A stretch of DNA of 64,000 nt, taken from assembly GCF_027497255.1 (NCBI RefSeq), contig NZ_CP114903.1:3100001-3164000 (forward strand), given 5' to 3'. The stretch is from Micromonospora sp. WMMD882. Lineage in GTDB: Bacteria > Actinomycetota > Actinomycetes > Mycobacteriales > Micromonosporaceae. Both the position numbers and the translations under genes were made by a program. The notes beneath the pieces are model-generated. The model ran no database searches and was not told the DNA's origin. It saw nothing but the letters and a program-made list of their open reading frames with translations. Below, in pieces: positions 24,956 through 35,266 of the stretch; positions within the stretch are counted from its first letter, which is position 1, and every line of letters begins with the position of its first letter.

Positions 24956-26157
24956 GCAGCGCCGTGGTGGCGGACCGGTTCCGCGAGTTGTGGGACGAGA
25001 TCGCGCCGATCGGGCGGGACGCGCGCACCGGCGGCTACCTGCGGTACGCGCTGACCGAGCCGGAGCGCCGGCTGCGGGAGTGGTTCCGGGCGCAGGCGGA
25101 CCGGCGGGGCATGCCGGTCACCGACGACGGCAACGGCAACCTCTTCGCCCGCTGGGGCGACCCGGACGCCCCCGGGGCGGTGCTCACCGGCAGCCACTTC
25201 GACTCGGTGCCGCACGGCGGGGCGTACGACGGGCCGCTGGGCGTCGTCAGCGCCCTGCTCGCCGTGGACGAGCTGCGCGCCGCCGGGGTCACCCCGGCCC
25301 GACCGGTCGTGGTGGCCGCGTTCGTGGAGGAGGAGGGGGCCCGGTTCGGTGTGCCGTGTCTGGGGTCGCGGCTGCTCACCGGGGCGATCCCGGTCCAGCG
25401 GGCGGCCGGGCTGCGCGACGCCGACGGGGTGAGCTTCGCCGAGGCGCTCGGTGACCGCCCGGCGGGCGCCCGGCCGGAGCTGCTCGCCGGGTGCTCGGCG
25501 TTCGTGGAGCTGCACGTGGAGCAGGGGCGGGCGCTGGTCGACCGGGACGCGCCGGTCGGGGTGGCCACCGCGATCTGGCCGCACGGCCGCTGGCGGTTCA
25601 ACGTGACAGGCGAGGGCAACCACGCCGGCACCACCCGGATGGCCGACCGCCGCGACCCGATGCTGACCTGGGCGTTCACCGTCCTCGCCGCGAACAAGGA
25701 GGCCCGGCTGCGGGGCGCGCACGCCACCGTCGGGCGGATCCTGGTCGAGCCGAACGCGACGAACGCGGTCCCGTCCCGGGTGACCGGCTGGCTGGACGCC
25801 CGCGCCGCCGAGCCGGGCCCGCTCGCCGAGCTGGTCGAGGCGGTACGCGGCAAGGCCACCGAGCGGGCCCGCCGGGACGGCACCGAGGTCACCGTGACCG
25901 AGGAGTCGACCACCCCGCTCGTCGGTTTCGACGCGGAGCTGGGTCGCCGGTTGGCGGCGCTGCTGGACGCGCCGACCCTGCCCACCGCCGCCGGGCACGA
26001 CGCCGGGGTGCTGGCCGGGGCGCTGCCGACGGCGATGCTGTTCGTGCGCAACCCGACCGGGGTGTCGCACTCCCCCGCCGAGTCCGCCGGCGACGACGAC
26101 TGCGCCGCCGGGGTGACCGCCCTGGCCCGGGTGCTGGAGGAGCTGACGTGCCGGTGA
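24952..26157 (+). CDS. M20 amidohydrolase (allantoate/N-carbamoyl type) in hut operon
   Basis: A 401-residue di-metal hydrolase of the AllC/beta-ureidopropionase branch of peptidase M20. Metal ligands are His82 ([11 protein letters not shown]), Asp93 (AYDGPLG), Glu127/128 (FVEEEGARF), His188 (ELHVEQG) and a C-terminal His in GVSHSPAES. The lid/dimerisation domain has [11 protein letters not shown] and [11 protein letters not shown]. It sits between hutU and hutF with overlaps at both ends. HutF releases N-formimino-nitrogen to give N-formylglutamate, and no HutG deformylase is seen, so this enzyme may hydrolyse N-formyl-L-glutamate. Allantoate hydrolysis is the alternative, but no purine genes are near. 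Confidence 0.85.
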
Positions 26158-27509
26158 CCCGCTGGCTGGCCGAGCACGCCTGGCTGCCCGACCGCCCCGA
26201 GCCCACCCCGGACGTGCTGATCGAGACCGACGGCGGTCGGATCACCGCGGTCACCCCGCTGACCGGCCGCCGGCCGCCCACCGCCGGGGTCGAGGTGCTC
26301 GCCGACGCGGTACGGCTGCCCGGGCTGACCCTGCCCGGCCTGGCGAACGCCCACTCGCACGCCTTCCACCGGGCGTTGCGCGGGCGCACCCACGCCGGTC
26401 GGGGTGACTTCTGGAGCTGGCGGGACGCCATGTACGCGGTGGCCGACCGGCTCGACCCGGACACGTACCTGGCGTTGGCCCGGGCGGTCTACGCGGAGCT
26501 GGCGCTGGCCGGGGTGACGGTCGTCGGCGAGTTCCACTATTTGCACCACCGCCCGGACGGCGGCCGGTACGCCGACCCGAACGCGATGGGCGCGGCGCTT
26601 GTCGAGGCCGCCGCGCAGGCCGGCGTCCGGATCACCCTGCTGGACGCCTGCTACCTGACGGCGGGGGTGGACGGCGCGCCGCTGGTCGGGGCGCAGCGCC
26701 GCTTCGGTGACGGGGACGCGGACCGCTGGGCCGAGCGGGTCGACGGGTTCCGGCCGGCCGGCGGGCACGTCCGGGTCGGCGCGGCCGTGCACTCGGTGCG
26801 GGCGGTCCCGGCCGACCAGCTCGGCACGGTCGCCGGGTGGGCCCGCCGGCACGACGCCCCGCTGCACGTGCACCTGTCCGAGCAGCCGGCCGAGAACGAC
26901 GCCTGCCGGGCCGCGTACGGGCGGACGCCGGCCGGGTTGCTGGCCGAGCGCGGGGTGCTCGGGCCGACCGTCACGGCGGTGCACGCCACCCACCTGACCA
27001 GCGCCGACGTGGGTCTGCTCGGCGCCAGTGGCGCCGGGGTGTGCCTCTGCCCCACCACCGAACGGGACCTCGCCGACGGGATCGGCCCGGCCCGTCGGAT
27101 CGCCGACGCGGGCAGCCCGCTCAGCCTCGGCAGCGACAGTCACGCGGTGGTCGACCTGTTCGAGGAGGCCCGCGCGGTGGAGCTGGACGAGCGGCTGCGC
27201 ACCCGCCGACGTGGCCACTTCCCGCCGGTCGAGCTGCGGGACGCGGCGACCGTGGCCGGGCACGCCGCGCTGGGCTGGGACGACGCCGGCCGGCTCGCCC
27301 CCGGGGCGCGCGCCGACCTGGTCACCGTACGGCTGGACAGTCCCCGGACGGCCGGCGTACCGCCGGTGGGGGTGTTCTTCGCGGCCGGCGCGGCCGATGT
27401 CACGCAGGTGGTGGTGGACGGCCGGGTGGTGGTCCGCGACGGTCGGCACGTCGACGTCGACGTGCCGACCGCCCTCGCCGAAACGATCGAGGCGGTGCTG
27501 CACCGGTGA
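26148..27509 (+). CDS. hutF: Formimidoylglutamate deiminase
   Basis: A 453-residue amidohydrolase that turns N-formimino-L-glutamate into N-formyl-L-glutamate and ammonia. Zn motifs: GLANAHSHAFHRALRG (HxH with the HutF-type AFHR continuation), HVHLSEQPAENDAC, a mid-barrel His in AVHATHL, and catalytic Asp in LGSDSHAVVDLFEEAR. GTG 26148 is chosen for the GGAGGAG site 5 bases upstream; GTG 26154 is close by. It overlaps the M20 gene by 10 bases. Confidence 0.93.
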   Translation: MPVTRWLAEHAWLPDRPEPTPDVLIETDGGRITAVTPLTGRRPPTAGVEVLADAVRLPGLTLPGLANAHSHAFHRALRGRTHAGRGDFWSWRDAMYAVADRLDPDTYLALARAVYAELALAGVTVVGEFHYLHHRPDGGRYADPNAMGAALVEAAAQAGVRITLLDACYLTAGVDGAPLVGAQRRFGDGDADRWAERVDGFRPAGGHVRVGAAVHSVRAVPADQLGTVAGWARRHDAPLHVHLSEQPAENDACRAAYGRTPAGLLAERGVLGPTVTAVHATHLTSADVGLLGASGAGVCLCPTTERDLADGIGPARRIADAGSPLSLGSDSHAVVDLFEEARAVELDERLRTRRRGHFPPVELRDAATVAGHAALGWDDAGRLAPGARADLVTVRLDSPRTAGVPPVGVFFAAGAADVTQVVVDGRVVVRDGRHVDVDVPTALAETIEAVLHR

Positions 27510-27567
27510 GCGCGAGGAGTGAGCCGGTCCTGCGAGCCCCGCAGTCGCGAACGAAAGGCGGCCCCGC
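27510..27567 (+). other. 58-base spacer, possible dispersed element
   Basis: The only non-overlapping junction among the hut structural genes. It contains GCGAGGAGTGAGCC and CGAGCCCCGCAGTCGCGAACG, which from memory resemble a sequence found ahead of many Micromonosporaceae genes. It ends in AAAGG, usable as a ribosome-binding site for hutI. Not tested here. Confidence 0.3.
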
Positions 27568-28767
27568 GTGAACAGTCTGCTGGTGGACAACATCGGGGAG
27601 CTGGTCACGAACGTGGCCGGCAGCGGCGAGGGCGGCCCGTTGGGCATCCGCCGGCGGGCGGCGGTGCTGGTCGAGGAGGACCGGATCGCCTGGATCGGGC
27701 CCGCCGCGATCGCGCCGGCCGCCGCCCGCCGGATCGACGTCGACGGGGCGGCGGCGCTGCCCGGTTTCGTGGACAGCCACGCGCACCTGGTCTTCGCCGG
27801 GGACCGGGCCGCCGAGTTCGCCGCCCGGATGGCCGGTCAGCCGTACACCGGGGGCGGCATCCGGACCACTGTCGGCGCGACCCGGGCCGCCTCCGACGAC
27901 ACGCTGCGCGCCACCGTGCGCCGGCTCCGCGCGGAGGCGCTGCGCCAGGGCACCACCACCATCGAGATCAAGAGCGGGTACGGCCTCACTGTCGCCGACG
28001 AGGCCCGCTCGCTGCGGATCGCCGCCGAGGTGACCGGGGAGACCACCTTCCTCGGCGCGCACGTCGTGCCGACCGAGTACGCCGACCGGCCCGACGACTA
28101 CGTCGGCCTGGTCTGCGGGCCGATGCTGCGCGCCGCCGCCCCGTACGCGAAGTGGATCGACGTGTTCTGCGAGCGGGGCGCGTTCGACGTGGACCACGCG
28201 CGGGCCATCCTGGCCTGCGGTCAGGCGCTCGGGCTGGGCGTACGGGTGCACGCCAACCAGCTCGGGCCGGGGCCCGGGGTGCAGCTCGGGGTGGAGTTGG
28301 GGGCGGCCAGCGTTGACCACTGCACCCACCTCGACGACGCCGACGTCGAGGCGCTCGCCTCGACCGGGACCCCGGAAACCGGCACCGGCACGGTGGCCAC
28401 CCTGCTGCCCGGGGTGGAGTTCTCCACCCGGTCGCCGTACCCGGACGCGCGGCGGCTGCTCGACGCGGGCGTGACCGTGGCGCTGGCCACCGACTGCAAC
28501 CCCGGCTCGTCGTACACGTCGTCGATGCCGTTCTGCGTGGCGCTCGCCGTACGCGAGATGGGGATGACCCCGGCGGAGGCGGTGTGGGCCGCGACCGCCG
28601 GTGGCGCGCGGGCGTTGCGCCGTACCGACGTCGGGGTGCTGCGGGTCGGGGCGCGCGCCGACCTGACCATCCTCGACGCCCCGTCCCACCTGCACCTGGC
28701 CTACCGGCCGGGGGTGCCGCTGATCCGCCAGGTCCTGCACAACGGAGTGCCGACATGTCGACCGTGA
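27568..28767 (+). CDS. hutI: Imidazolonepropionase
   Basis: A 399-residue metal-dependent amidohydrolase that opens 4-imidazolone-5-propionate to N-formimino-L-glutamate. Motifs: [15 protein letters not shown] (HxH plus substrate Arg), [40 protein letters not shown] and [11 protein letters not shown] (catalytic Asp). The GTG start follows AAAGGCGG. Its end overlaps hutH by 13 bases. Confidence 0.96.
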   Translation: MNSLLVDNIGELVTNVAGSGEGGPLGIRRRAAVLVEEDRIAWIGPAAIAPAAARRIDVDGAAALPGFVDSHAHLVFAGDRAAEFAARMAGQPYTGGGIRTTVGATRAASDDTLRATVRRLRAEALRQGTTTIEIKSGYGLTVADEARSLRIAAEVTGETTFLGAHVVPTEYADRPDDYVGLVCGPMLRAAAPYAKWIDVFCERGAFDVDHARAILACGQALGLGVRVHANQLGPGPGVQLGVELGAASVDHCTHLDDADVEALASTGTPETGTGTVATLLPGVEFSTRSPYPDARRLLDAGVTVALATDCNPGSSYTSSMPFCVALAVREMGMTPAEAVWAATAGGARALRRTDVGVLRVGARADLTILDAPSHLHLAYRPGVPLIRQVLHNGVPTCRP

Positions 28768-30293
28768 CCGTCCGACCCACCGGAATCTCCGCCGCCGACG
28801 TGCTGGCGGTCGCCCGCGGCCCGGCCCGGGTCGTCCTCGACCCGGCGACGGTGGCGACGATGGCCGCCAGCCGGACGATCGTGGACGGCATCGAGGCCGC
28901 GGGCCGGCCCGTCTACGGGGTGTCCACCGGGTTCGGGGCGCTGGCGTCCACGTTCGTCGCGCCGGAGCGCCGGGCCGAGCTCCAGCACGCGCTGATCCGC
29001 TCGCACGCCGCCGGCATCGGCGCGCCGATGCCCCGCGAGGTGGTCCGGGCGATGATGCTGCTGCGGGTACGCTCGCTCGCCCTCGGCCGGTCCGGGGTGC
29101 GCCCGCTGCTCGCGCAGGCCCTGGTCGACCTGCTCAATTACGACGTCACGCCGTGGGTGCCGGAGCACGGCTCGCTCGGCGCCTCCGGTGACCTGGCGCC
29201 GCTGGCGCACTGCGCGCTGGCGCTGCTCGGCGAGGGCTGGACGCTCGGCCCGGACGGCGCGCGGGCGCCGGCCGCCGACGCGCTGCGCGCCGCCGGGCTG
29301 GCCCCGGTCGGGCTGGCCGCCAAGGAGGGACTGGCGTTGATCAACGGCACCGACGGCATGCTCGGCATGCTGCTGCTCGCCGCCCACGACGCCGCGCACC
29401 TGTTCACCATGGCGGACGTGACCGCCGCGCTGGCGATCGAGGCGATGCTCGGCTCGGAACGACCGTTCCTGCCGGAGCTGCACGCGATCCGGCCGCACCC
29501 CGGGCAGGCCGCCTCGGCGGCGAACATCCACCGGCTGCTCCAGGGCTCGACGGTGATGGACTCGCACCGCGACGACCTGGCGCACGCGGTGCAGGACGCC
29601 TACTCGATGCGCTGCGCGCCGCAGGTGGCCGGCGCGGCCCGGGACACCCTGGCCTTCGTCGAGCAGGTGGCCGCCCGGGAGCTGGTGTCCGTGGTGGACA
29701 ACCCGGTGGTGCTGCCGGACGGGAGGGTCGAGTCGACAGGCAACTTCCACGGCGCGCCGCTCGGCTTCGCCGCCGACTTCCTGGCCATCGCCGCGTCCGA
29801 GGTCGGCGCGATCGCCGAACGCCGGGTGGACCGGCTGCTCGACGTGACCCGGTCCCGGGACCTGCCGGCGTTCCTCTCTCCCGACGCCGGGGTGAACTCC
29901 GGGTTGATGATCGCCCAGTACACGGCGGCCGGGATCGTCGCGGAGAACCGCCGGCTGGCCGCGCCCGCCTCGGTGGACTCCCTGCCGACCAGCGGCATGC
30001 AGGAGGACCACGTGTCGATGGGCTGGGCGGCGACGAAGAAGCTGCGCACGGTGCTGGACAACCTGACCAGCCTGCTCGCCGTGGAGCTGCTCGCCGCGGT
30101 ACGCGGACTGCAACTGCGCGCCCCGCTGACCCCGTCCCCGGCCGGTCGGGCCGCGATCGCCGCGCTGGGCGGGGCGGCCGGGGAGCCCGGCCCGGACGTG
30201 TTCCTCGCCCCGGTGCTGGAAGCCGCCCGCGACGTGGTCCGCGGGCCGGGGCTGCGCGCCGCGATCGAACGCGAGCTCGGCCCGCTCGCCTGA
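28755..30293 (+). CDS. hutH: Histidine ammonia-lyase
   Basis: A 512-residue enzyme making urocanate and ammonia from L-histidine, the entry step. The MIO cofactor triad is Ala143-Ser144-Gly145 in [15 protein letters not shown]. The lid tyrosine lies in [10 protein letters not shown], and [14 protein letters not shown] and [10 protein letters not shown] are family blocks. It closes the operon hutU-M20-hutF-hutI-hutH; no histidine permease is linked. Confidence 0.96.
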   Translation: MSTVTVRPTGISAADVLAVARGPARVVLDPATVATMAASRTIVDGIEAAGRPVYGVSTGFGALASTFVAPERRAELQHALIRSHAAGIGAPMPREVVRAMMLLRVRSLALGRSGVRPLLAQALVDLLNYDVTPWVPEHGSLGASGDLAPLAHCALALLGEGWTLGPDGARAPAADALRAAGLAPVGLAAKEGLALINGTDGMLGMLLLAAHDAAHLFTMADVTAALAIEAMLGSERPFLPELHAIRPHPGQAASAANIHRLLQGSTVMDSHRDDLAHAVQDAYSMRCAPQVAGAARDTLAFVEQVAARELVSVVDNPVVLPDGRVESTGNFHGAPLGFAADFLAIAASEVGAIAERRVDRLLDVTRSRDLPAFLSPDAGVNSGLMIAQYTAAGIVAENRRLAAPASVDSLPTSGMQEDHVSMGWAATKKLRTVLDNLTSLLAVELLAAVRGLQLRAPLTPSPAGRAAIAALGGAAGEPGPDVFLAPVLEAARDVVRGPGLRAAIERELGPLA

Positions 30294-30346
30294 GCGCCGC
30301 CGCCCGCCCGGGAGGCGGAGTCCACGGGTCGGGACGGCCCGCGCTG

Positions 30347-31274
30347 TCAGGGGGCGGCGAGCAGCGCCACGCCGACGAGCACCGGCGCCGCCACGGCCGT
30401 GGACAGCAGCACCGCGTCCCGGGCCAGCACGACCCCCCGGTCGTAGCGGGCCGCGTAGACGAAGACGTTCTGCGCGGTGGGCAGGGCGGCGGTGACCGTG
30501 CCGGCCAGCACCGCCGGCTGCGGCAGGCCCAACGCGTACCGGGCGACCAGGTACGCCACCAGCGGCTGGACCACCGCTTTCAGGACCACGGCGAGCCGGA
30601 CGTCGGGTCCGGTCACGCCGCTGGCGGGCCTGGGCGCGCCGGCCAGCGACAACCCGTACGCGAGCAGGGCGGTCGGGACGGCCATCGGCGCCACGAGTTC
30701 GACCGGCCGCAACACCGGCCCGGGTGGCAGCCAGCCGGTCAGCGCGCAGGTCACCCCGAGCGCGCAGGCGACGGTGACCGGGTTGGTCAGCGGCCGGACG
30801 ACCACCCGGGCCAGGGAACGGCGCGGCCCGCCACCGGCCGTCTCCAGGACGGTGAAGGCCAGCGGCGTCATCACCAGGAGCTGGAACAGGATCACCGGCG
30901 CGACGATCGAGGCGTCCCCGAGGACGTACACCGCGATCGGGATGCCGATGTTCGCCGCGTTCACGTACGACGAGGCGAGCGCGCCGACGGTGGTCTCCGC
31001 CGCGGGTCGGCCGCCAGCGCAGCCGCGCCACGGCCACGAACGTCCCCGCCACCACGGCGGCGCTCACCACCGTGACCAGCAGGGCGGACGAGAACAGCCC
31101 GAGCACGTCGGCCCGCGACAGGGTGCCGAACAGCAGCGCCGGGGTGGCCACGAAGAACGCCACCCGGGACAGCACGGTGGACGCCTCCGGCCCGAGCACG
31201 CCGCCCCGGCCGAGCAGCCACCCGACGGCGACGACGGCCACGATGACGGCGAATCCGGTCAGGACACCCGGCAC
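30347..31274 (-). pseudogene. AEC-family permease split by a 1-base frameshift
   Basis: Two frames together give a complete AEC (auxin efflux carrier/MdcF type) transporter of about 308 residues. The first part starts at GTG 31274 after GGAGGAG (VPGVLTGFAVIVAVVAVGWLLG) and runs to LRWRPTR. The rest continues one frame away as AAETTVGALASSYVNAANIGIPIAVYVLG to the stop at 30347. The shift falls in the G-run at 31004-31006 (CCC on the coding strand); removing one base restores LRWRPTAAETTVGAL. About ten membrane segments are visible across the two parts. It may be a true recent mutation or a sequencing error. Substrates of this family are small carboxylates. Confidence 0.8.
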
Positions 31275-31314
31275 GTCGCTCCTCCCCGGGTGGCGTGGCG
31301 TTCCCGCCGCCGGG

Positions 31315-31932
31315 TCAGGTGGCCGGCGGCAGCACCTTGGCGACCAGCTTGGCCAGGTCACGCAACGCCTTGCCGCGGTGGCTGATCGCGTCCTTCTCCG
31401 CCGGGGTCAACTCGGCGTTCGTCCGGGTCTGCCCCTCGCCCAGGAAGATCGGGTCGTACCCGAAGCCGCCCTCGCCGCGCGGGGCCCGCAGCAGCCGGCC
31501 GGGCTGCCGGCCGTCGACCAGGTGCTCCTTGCCGCCGGGCAGGACCAGGGCGACGGTGCAGACGAACGCCGCGCCCCGGTGCTCGTCGGGCACGTCACCG
31601 ATCTGGTCGAGCACCAGTTGCAGGTTGGCCTGGTCGTCGCCGTGCCGCCCGGCCCAGCGGGCGCTGAACACCCCGGGCATGCCGTTGAGGGCGTCCACGG
31701 CGAGACCGGAGTCGTCGGCGATGGTCGGCAGGGTGGTCCGCCGGCAACCCTCCCGCGCCTTGATCAGCGCGTTCTCGCCGAAGGTGAGGCCCGTCTCGGG
31801 CAGCTCGGGGTAGTCCTCGACGTCGTCGAGACCGAGCAGCGCGATCCGGTGCGCGCCGAGCGCGCCGTCGAGGATCCGCTGCAACTCGATGAGCTTCTTC
31901 TGGTTACGGGTCGCGAGCAGGACCTTGTTCAC
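31315..31932 (-). CDS. rdgB: XTP/dITP pyrophosphatase
   Basis: A 205-residue HAM1/RdgB enzyme that removes inosine and xanthosine triphosphates. Motifs: LLATRNQKKLIELQRIL, the substrate loop FGENALIKA, PTIADDSGLAVDAL and GGFGYDPIF, then SHRGKAL. GTG 31932 is used because it follows AAAGGCG and gives the conserved VNKVLLATRN start. It is 52 bases downstream of rph, a conserved actinobacterial pair. Confidence 0.95.
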   Translation of the reverse strand: MNKVLLATRNQKKLIELQRILDGALGAHRIALLGLDDVEDYPELPETGLTFGENALIKAREGCRRTTLPTIADDSGLAVDALNGMPGVFSARWAGRHGDDQANLQLVLDQIGDVPDEHRGAAFVCTVALVLPGGKEHLVDGRQPGRLLRAPRGEGGFGYDPIFLGEGQTRTNAELTPAEKDAISHRGKALRDLAKLVAKVLPPAT

Positions 31933-31984
31933 GCTGTTTCGCCTTTCGTCACGGCTTACGGTCACGCCTCGTCACGGACTGCGG

Positions 31985-32710
31985 TCACGCCAGCGCCGAC
32001 CGCTGGGCCTCGGCGAGGTCCGCGCAGCCCGCCACGGCCAGGTCGAGCAGGGCGTCGAGCTGGTCCCGGGCGAAGACGCCGGACTCGCCGGTGCCCTGCA
32101 CCTCGACGAAGTCACCCGCGCCGGTGCAGACGACGTTCATGTCGACCTCGGCGACGACGTCCTCCGCGTAGTCCAGGTCGAGGCGGGCCTCGCCGGCGAT
32201 CACGCCGACGCTGACCGCCGCCACCGAGCGGCGCATGACCTTCTCCGGTTTGGCGGTCAGCGACTTGCGGGCGGCCAGCCAGGTCACCGCGTCGTACAGG
32301 GCGACGTACGCGCCGGTGATCGAGGCGGTGCGGGTGCCGCCGTCGGCCTGCAGGACGTCGCAGTCGAGCACGATCGAGTTCTCGCCGAGCGCCTTGAGGT
32401 CCACGCAGGCCCGCAGGCTGCGGCCGATCAGCCGGGAGATCTCGTGGGTACGCCCGCCGACCTTCCCCCGGATGCTCTCCCGGTCGGAGCGGGTGTTGGT
32501 GGCCCGGGGCAGCATGGCGTACTCGGCGGTCACCCAACCCAGCCCGGAGCCCTTCCGCCAGCGGGGCACCCCCTCGGTCACGCTCGCCGTGCAGAGCACC
32601 CGGGTGCCGCCGAACTCCACCAGGACCGAGCCCTCGGGATGGGTGCTCCAGCCCCGGGTCAGCGTCACCGGTCGGAGTTGATCGGGCCGCCGCCCGTCAG
32701 GTCGCGCCAT
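31985..32710 (-). CDS. rph: Ribonuclease PH
   Basis: A 241-residue phosphorolytic 3'-5' exoribonuclease trimming tRNA 3' ends. Family blocks: [30 protein letters not shown], the phosphate-binding [17 protein letters not shown], and [18 protein letters not shown]. The start ATG is 6 bases after TAGAGT, so it is probably leaderless. It is followed by rdgB. Confidence 0.96.
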   Translation of the reverse strand: MARPDGRRPDQLRPVTLTRGWSTHPEGSVLVEFGGTRVLCTASVTEGVPRWRKGSGLGWVTAEYAMLPRATNTRSDRESIRGKVGGRTHEISRLIGRSLRACVDLKALGENSIVLDCDVLQADGGTRTASITGAYVALYDAVTWLAARKSLTAKPEKVMRRSVAAVSVGVIAGEARLDLDYAEDVVAEVDMNVVCTGAGDFVEVQGTGESGVFARDQLDALLDLAVAGCADLAEAQRSALA

Positions 32711-32716
32711 GCAGGC

Positions 32717-32722
32717 ACTCTA
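32717..32722 (-). promoter_or_regulatory. Leaderless -10 box of rph (TAGAGT)
   Basis: TAGAGT on the minus strand, 6 bases, then ATG 32710. Confidence 0.5.
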
Positions 32723-32815
32723 TGCGGTCGCGTGATCGACCTCGCCCGGGGTCTCCCGGCCGGTGGACGGTGGGACCGCGGCAGGGCCGCCCGGCAGCGG
32801 AGCACGACCGCCCGG

Positions 32816-34045
32816 TTACGGGACGGGACGGGGCGCGGGGGCGTCGAGCGCGCGGAGGAAACCGGTGACGGCGGCGGGCCACCCGAACTGTTCCGCCCGG
32901 GCCCGGGCGGCGGCCCGACGGTCGCCGGCCGGTCGGTCGAGCAGCCGGCGGACCGCGTCGGCCAGCGCCCCGGGCATCCCGTACGCGGCCAGGCCGGCCG
33001 GCCCGACCACCTCCGGCAGCGCGCTGGCCGCGTGGCACACCACCGGCGTGCCGCAGGCCAGCGCTTCCAGCCCGGCCAGCCCGAAGGTCTCCACCGGCCC
33101 GGGCGCGAGCGCCACGTCGGCGCTGGCCAGCAGGGCGGCCACCGCCGACCGGTCGGGCAGGAACCCGGTGAACCGCACCGGCAGGCCGGCGGCGCGACGT
33201 TCCAGGGCCGGACGCAGCGGGCCGTCACCGGCCACCACCAGCACCGCCGGCACGCCCGCGCGCCGCAGCTCGGCGAGCGTGTCGACGCTGAGGTCCGGTC
33301 GCTTCTCCACGGACAGCCGGCCGCAGTGCGCCAACAGCACCTCGTCCCCGGTGACGTGCCGGGCCCGCAGCCCCGGATCGTGACGGGACGGGTGGAAGGC
33401 GCCCAGGTCCACGCCGAGCGGCACCAGGTCCACGTTCGTCGCGCCGATCCGGTGGAACTCCTCCGCCGCCCACCGGGTGGTGCAGACGATCCGGTCGTAC
33501 GTGTCGGCGGTGCGGCCGTTGAGCCGGTCGGCGAGCCGCCGGGCGGCGGGCGCCCGCCACTGCCCGAGCAGGCCGGTCAGGCACTCGTGGGAGACCATCG
33601 CCGACCGGACGCCGTGCGCCCGGGCCCAGTCGCCGGTCCACCGCAGGGTGGCGCGGTCGGACACCTCCAGCCGGTCCGGGGCCAGCCGCTCCAGCAGGCG
33701 GGCCAGCGCACGGCGACCGGTCAGCAGCCGGTAGCCGCCGGAACGCGGCAGCGGCGGGCCGGGCAGGGTGATGATCCGGCCGGCGTCGGTCAGCTCGTCA
33801 CCGGCACGCGCGCCCGGCGTCACCAGCACCGGCTGGTGTCCGGCGGCCCGGTAGCCGACCCCCAGGTTCCACAACGCGGTCCGCAGGCCGCCCGAGCGGT
33901 CGGTGACGAAGTTCGCCAGCCGGACGACCCGCAGTCCCGGCCCACCCGTCACCGGTGACGTGCCCCCGTTCACACGCCCGCCACCAGCCCGGTCGTCGCC
34001 GGCGAAGTCTTCCCGCGCACCAGCCCGCCGCGTCCCGCCGCTCAC
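32816..34045 (-). CDS. GT-B glycosyltransferase (GT4 type), second of pair
   Basis: A 409-residue protein. After a variable Gly/Arg lead, VVRLANFVTDRSGGLRTALWNLG starts a GT-B fold; the C-terminal domain has HCGRLSVEKRPDL, VVAGDGPLR, and the GT4 E-x7-E region PVETFGLAGLEALACGTPVV. GT4 enzymes of this type use GDP-mannose or other NDP sugars to build phosphatidylinositol mannosides or lipoglycans. GTG 34045 overlaps the stop of the upstream glycosyltransferase (GTGA); a 72-base duplication creates a second, equally good GTG at 33973, so the start is uncertain. Confidence 0.82.
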   Translation of the reverse strand: MSGGTRRAGAREDFAGDDRAGGGRVNGGTSPVTGGPGLRVVRLANFVTDRSGGLRTALWNLGVGYRAAGHQPVLVTPGARAGDELTDAGRIITLPGPPLPRSGGYRLLTGRRALARLLERLAPDRLEVSDRATLRWTGDWARAHGVRSAMVSHECLTGLLGQWRAPAARRLADRLNGRTADTYDRIVCTTRWAAEEFHRIGATNVDLVPLGVDLGAFHPSRHDPGLRARHVTGDEVLLAHCGRLSVEKRPDLSVDTLAELRRAGVPAVLVVAGDGPLRPALERRAAGLPVRFTGFLPDRSAVAALLASADVALAPGPVETFGLAGLEALACGTPVVCHAASALPEVVGPAGLAAYGMPGALADAVRRLLDRPAGDRRAAARARAEQFGWPAAVTGFLRALDAPAPRPVP

Positions 34046-34080
34046 GCGCCCGCCACCAGCCCGCTGGTCGCCGGGGCGGC
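33971..34080. repeat. 72-bp-spaced direct repeat at the glycosyltransferase junction
   Basis: The block CGCCCGCCACCAGCCCG and its flanks, including the stop/start junction, occurs at 33973 onward and again at 34045 onward, 72 bases apart. It places two in-frame GTG codons before the downstream gene. Confidence 0.6.
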
Positions 34081-35184
34081 GCGCACCGCCCGGTAGTGGC
34101 CGAGCAGCTCGTCGCCGATCGCGGCCCAACTGCGTCGGCTCACCGCCGCCCGTCCGGCTTCCCCGTACTCGCGGCGGCGTCGCGGGTCGGCGGCCAGGTC
34201 GGCCACGGCCGCCGCGAGCGCCGTGCCGTCCCCGGGTGGCACCAGCAGTCCGGTCCGGCCCGACTGGACCAGGTCCACCGGCCCCCCGGCGGCCGGGGCG
34301 ACCACCGGCACGCCGCTGGCCAACGCCTCCTGCACCGTCTGCCCGAAGGTCTCGTACGGGCCGGTGTGCGCGAACACGTCCAGGCTGGCGTAGATGCGGG
34401 CCAGCTCGTCGCCGTGCCGGGCGCCGAGAAACAGCACCCCGGGCAGGGCGCGGGTCAGCTCCCGCCGGGACGGGCCGTCCCCGACCACCACCACCCGTAC
34501 CCCGGGCAGCCGGGCGGTTTCGGCCAGCAGCTCGATCCGCTTCTCCGACGCGAGCCGCCCGACGTAGCCGACCAGGACCTGCCCGTCCGGGGCGAGCCGA
34601 CGCCGGATCGCCGGGTCCCGCCGGGCCGGTTGGAAGCGTTCCGCGTCGACGCCGCGCCGCCACAGCCAGATCCGTTCCACGCCGTTGGCGATCAGGTCGG
34701 CGGCGGCCCGGGTGGACGGCGCGAGGGTACGGCCCGCGCTGTTGTGGATCTCGCGGATCCGCCGCCAGGCCGCCGCCTCACCCCATCCGAGCCGGTACTC
34801 CCGCGCGTACGAGGCCACGTCGGTCTGGTAGACGGCCACCGTCGGCAGCCGGTGCCGGGCGGCCAGCGTCGCCGCCCGCCCACCGAGCACGAACGGGCTG
34901 GCCAGATGCACCACGTCCGGCGCGTACGTCAGCAGGGTGTCGGCGAGCCGGCTGCCGGGCAGCCCCAGCCGGAAACTCTGGTAGCGGGGCATCGGCACGC
35001 TCGGGATACGGACCACCGGGTACGGCTGGTCGTCGACCGTCCGACGTCGGCCGCCGGGTGGGGCGGGCGCGACGACCAGCAGCTCGTGCCCCCGTGCCAG
35101 CAGGTGCTCGGCGACCCGGACGACGGAGTGCGCCACGCCGTTGACGTCCGGCGGGAACGACTCCGTCACGATGGCGATCCGCAT
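34042..35184 (-). CDS. GT-B glycosyltransferase (GT4, MgtA/PimB-like)
   Basis: A 380-residue GT4 enzyme. N-terminal domain: MRIAIVTESFPPDVNGVAHSV (glycine loop) and DVVHLASPF. C-terminal domain: VGYVGRLASEKRIELL, VVVGDGPSRREL and the nucleotide-sugar E-x7-E motif GPYETFGQTVQEALASG. The pattern is close to mycobacterial MgtA (GDP-mannose-dependent alpha-mannosyltransferase acting on glycolipids), so a cell-envelope mannosylation role is likely but the acceptor is not certain. It heads a two-gene unit with the next glycosyltransferase. Confidence 0.87.
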   Translation of the reverse strand: MRIAIVTESFPPDVNGVAHSVVRVAEHLLARGHELLVVAPAPPGGRRRTVDDQPYPVVRIPSVPMPRYQSFRLGLPGSRLADTLLTYAPDVVHLASPFVLGGRAATLAARHRLPTVAVYQTDVASYAREYRLGWGEAAAWRRIREIHNSAGRTLAPSTRAAADLIANGVERIWLWRRGVDAERFQPARRDPAIRRRLAPDGQVLVGYVGRLASEKRIELLAETARLPGVRVVVVGDGPSRRELTRALPGVLFLGARHGDELARIYASLDVFAHTGPYETFGQTVQEALASGVPVVAPAAGGPVDLVQSGRTGLLVPPGDGTALAAAVADLAADPRRRREYGEAGRAAVSRRSWAAIGDELLGHYRAVRAAPATSGLVAGA

Positions 35185-35266
35185 GCTCCCACCGTGGGGC
35201 TGCCAACGGTGCTCCGGTCGACCGGCCGTTGACCGGCCGACGAACAGTACGGCACGAATCGGTGGG

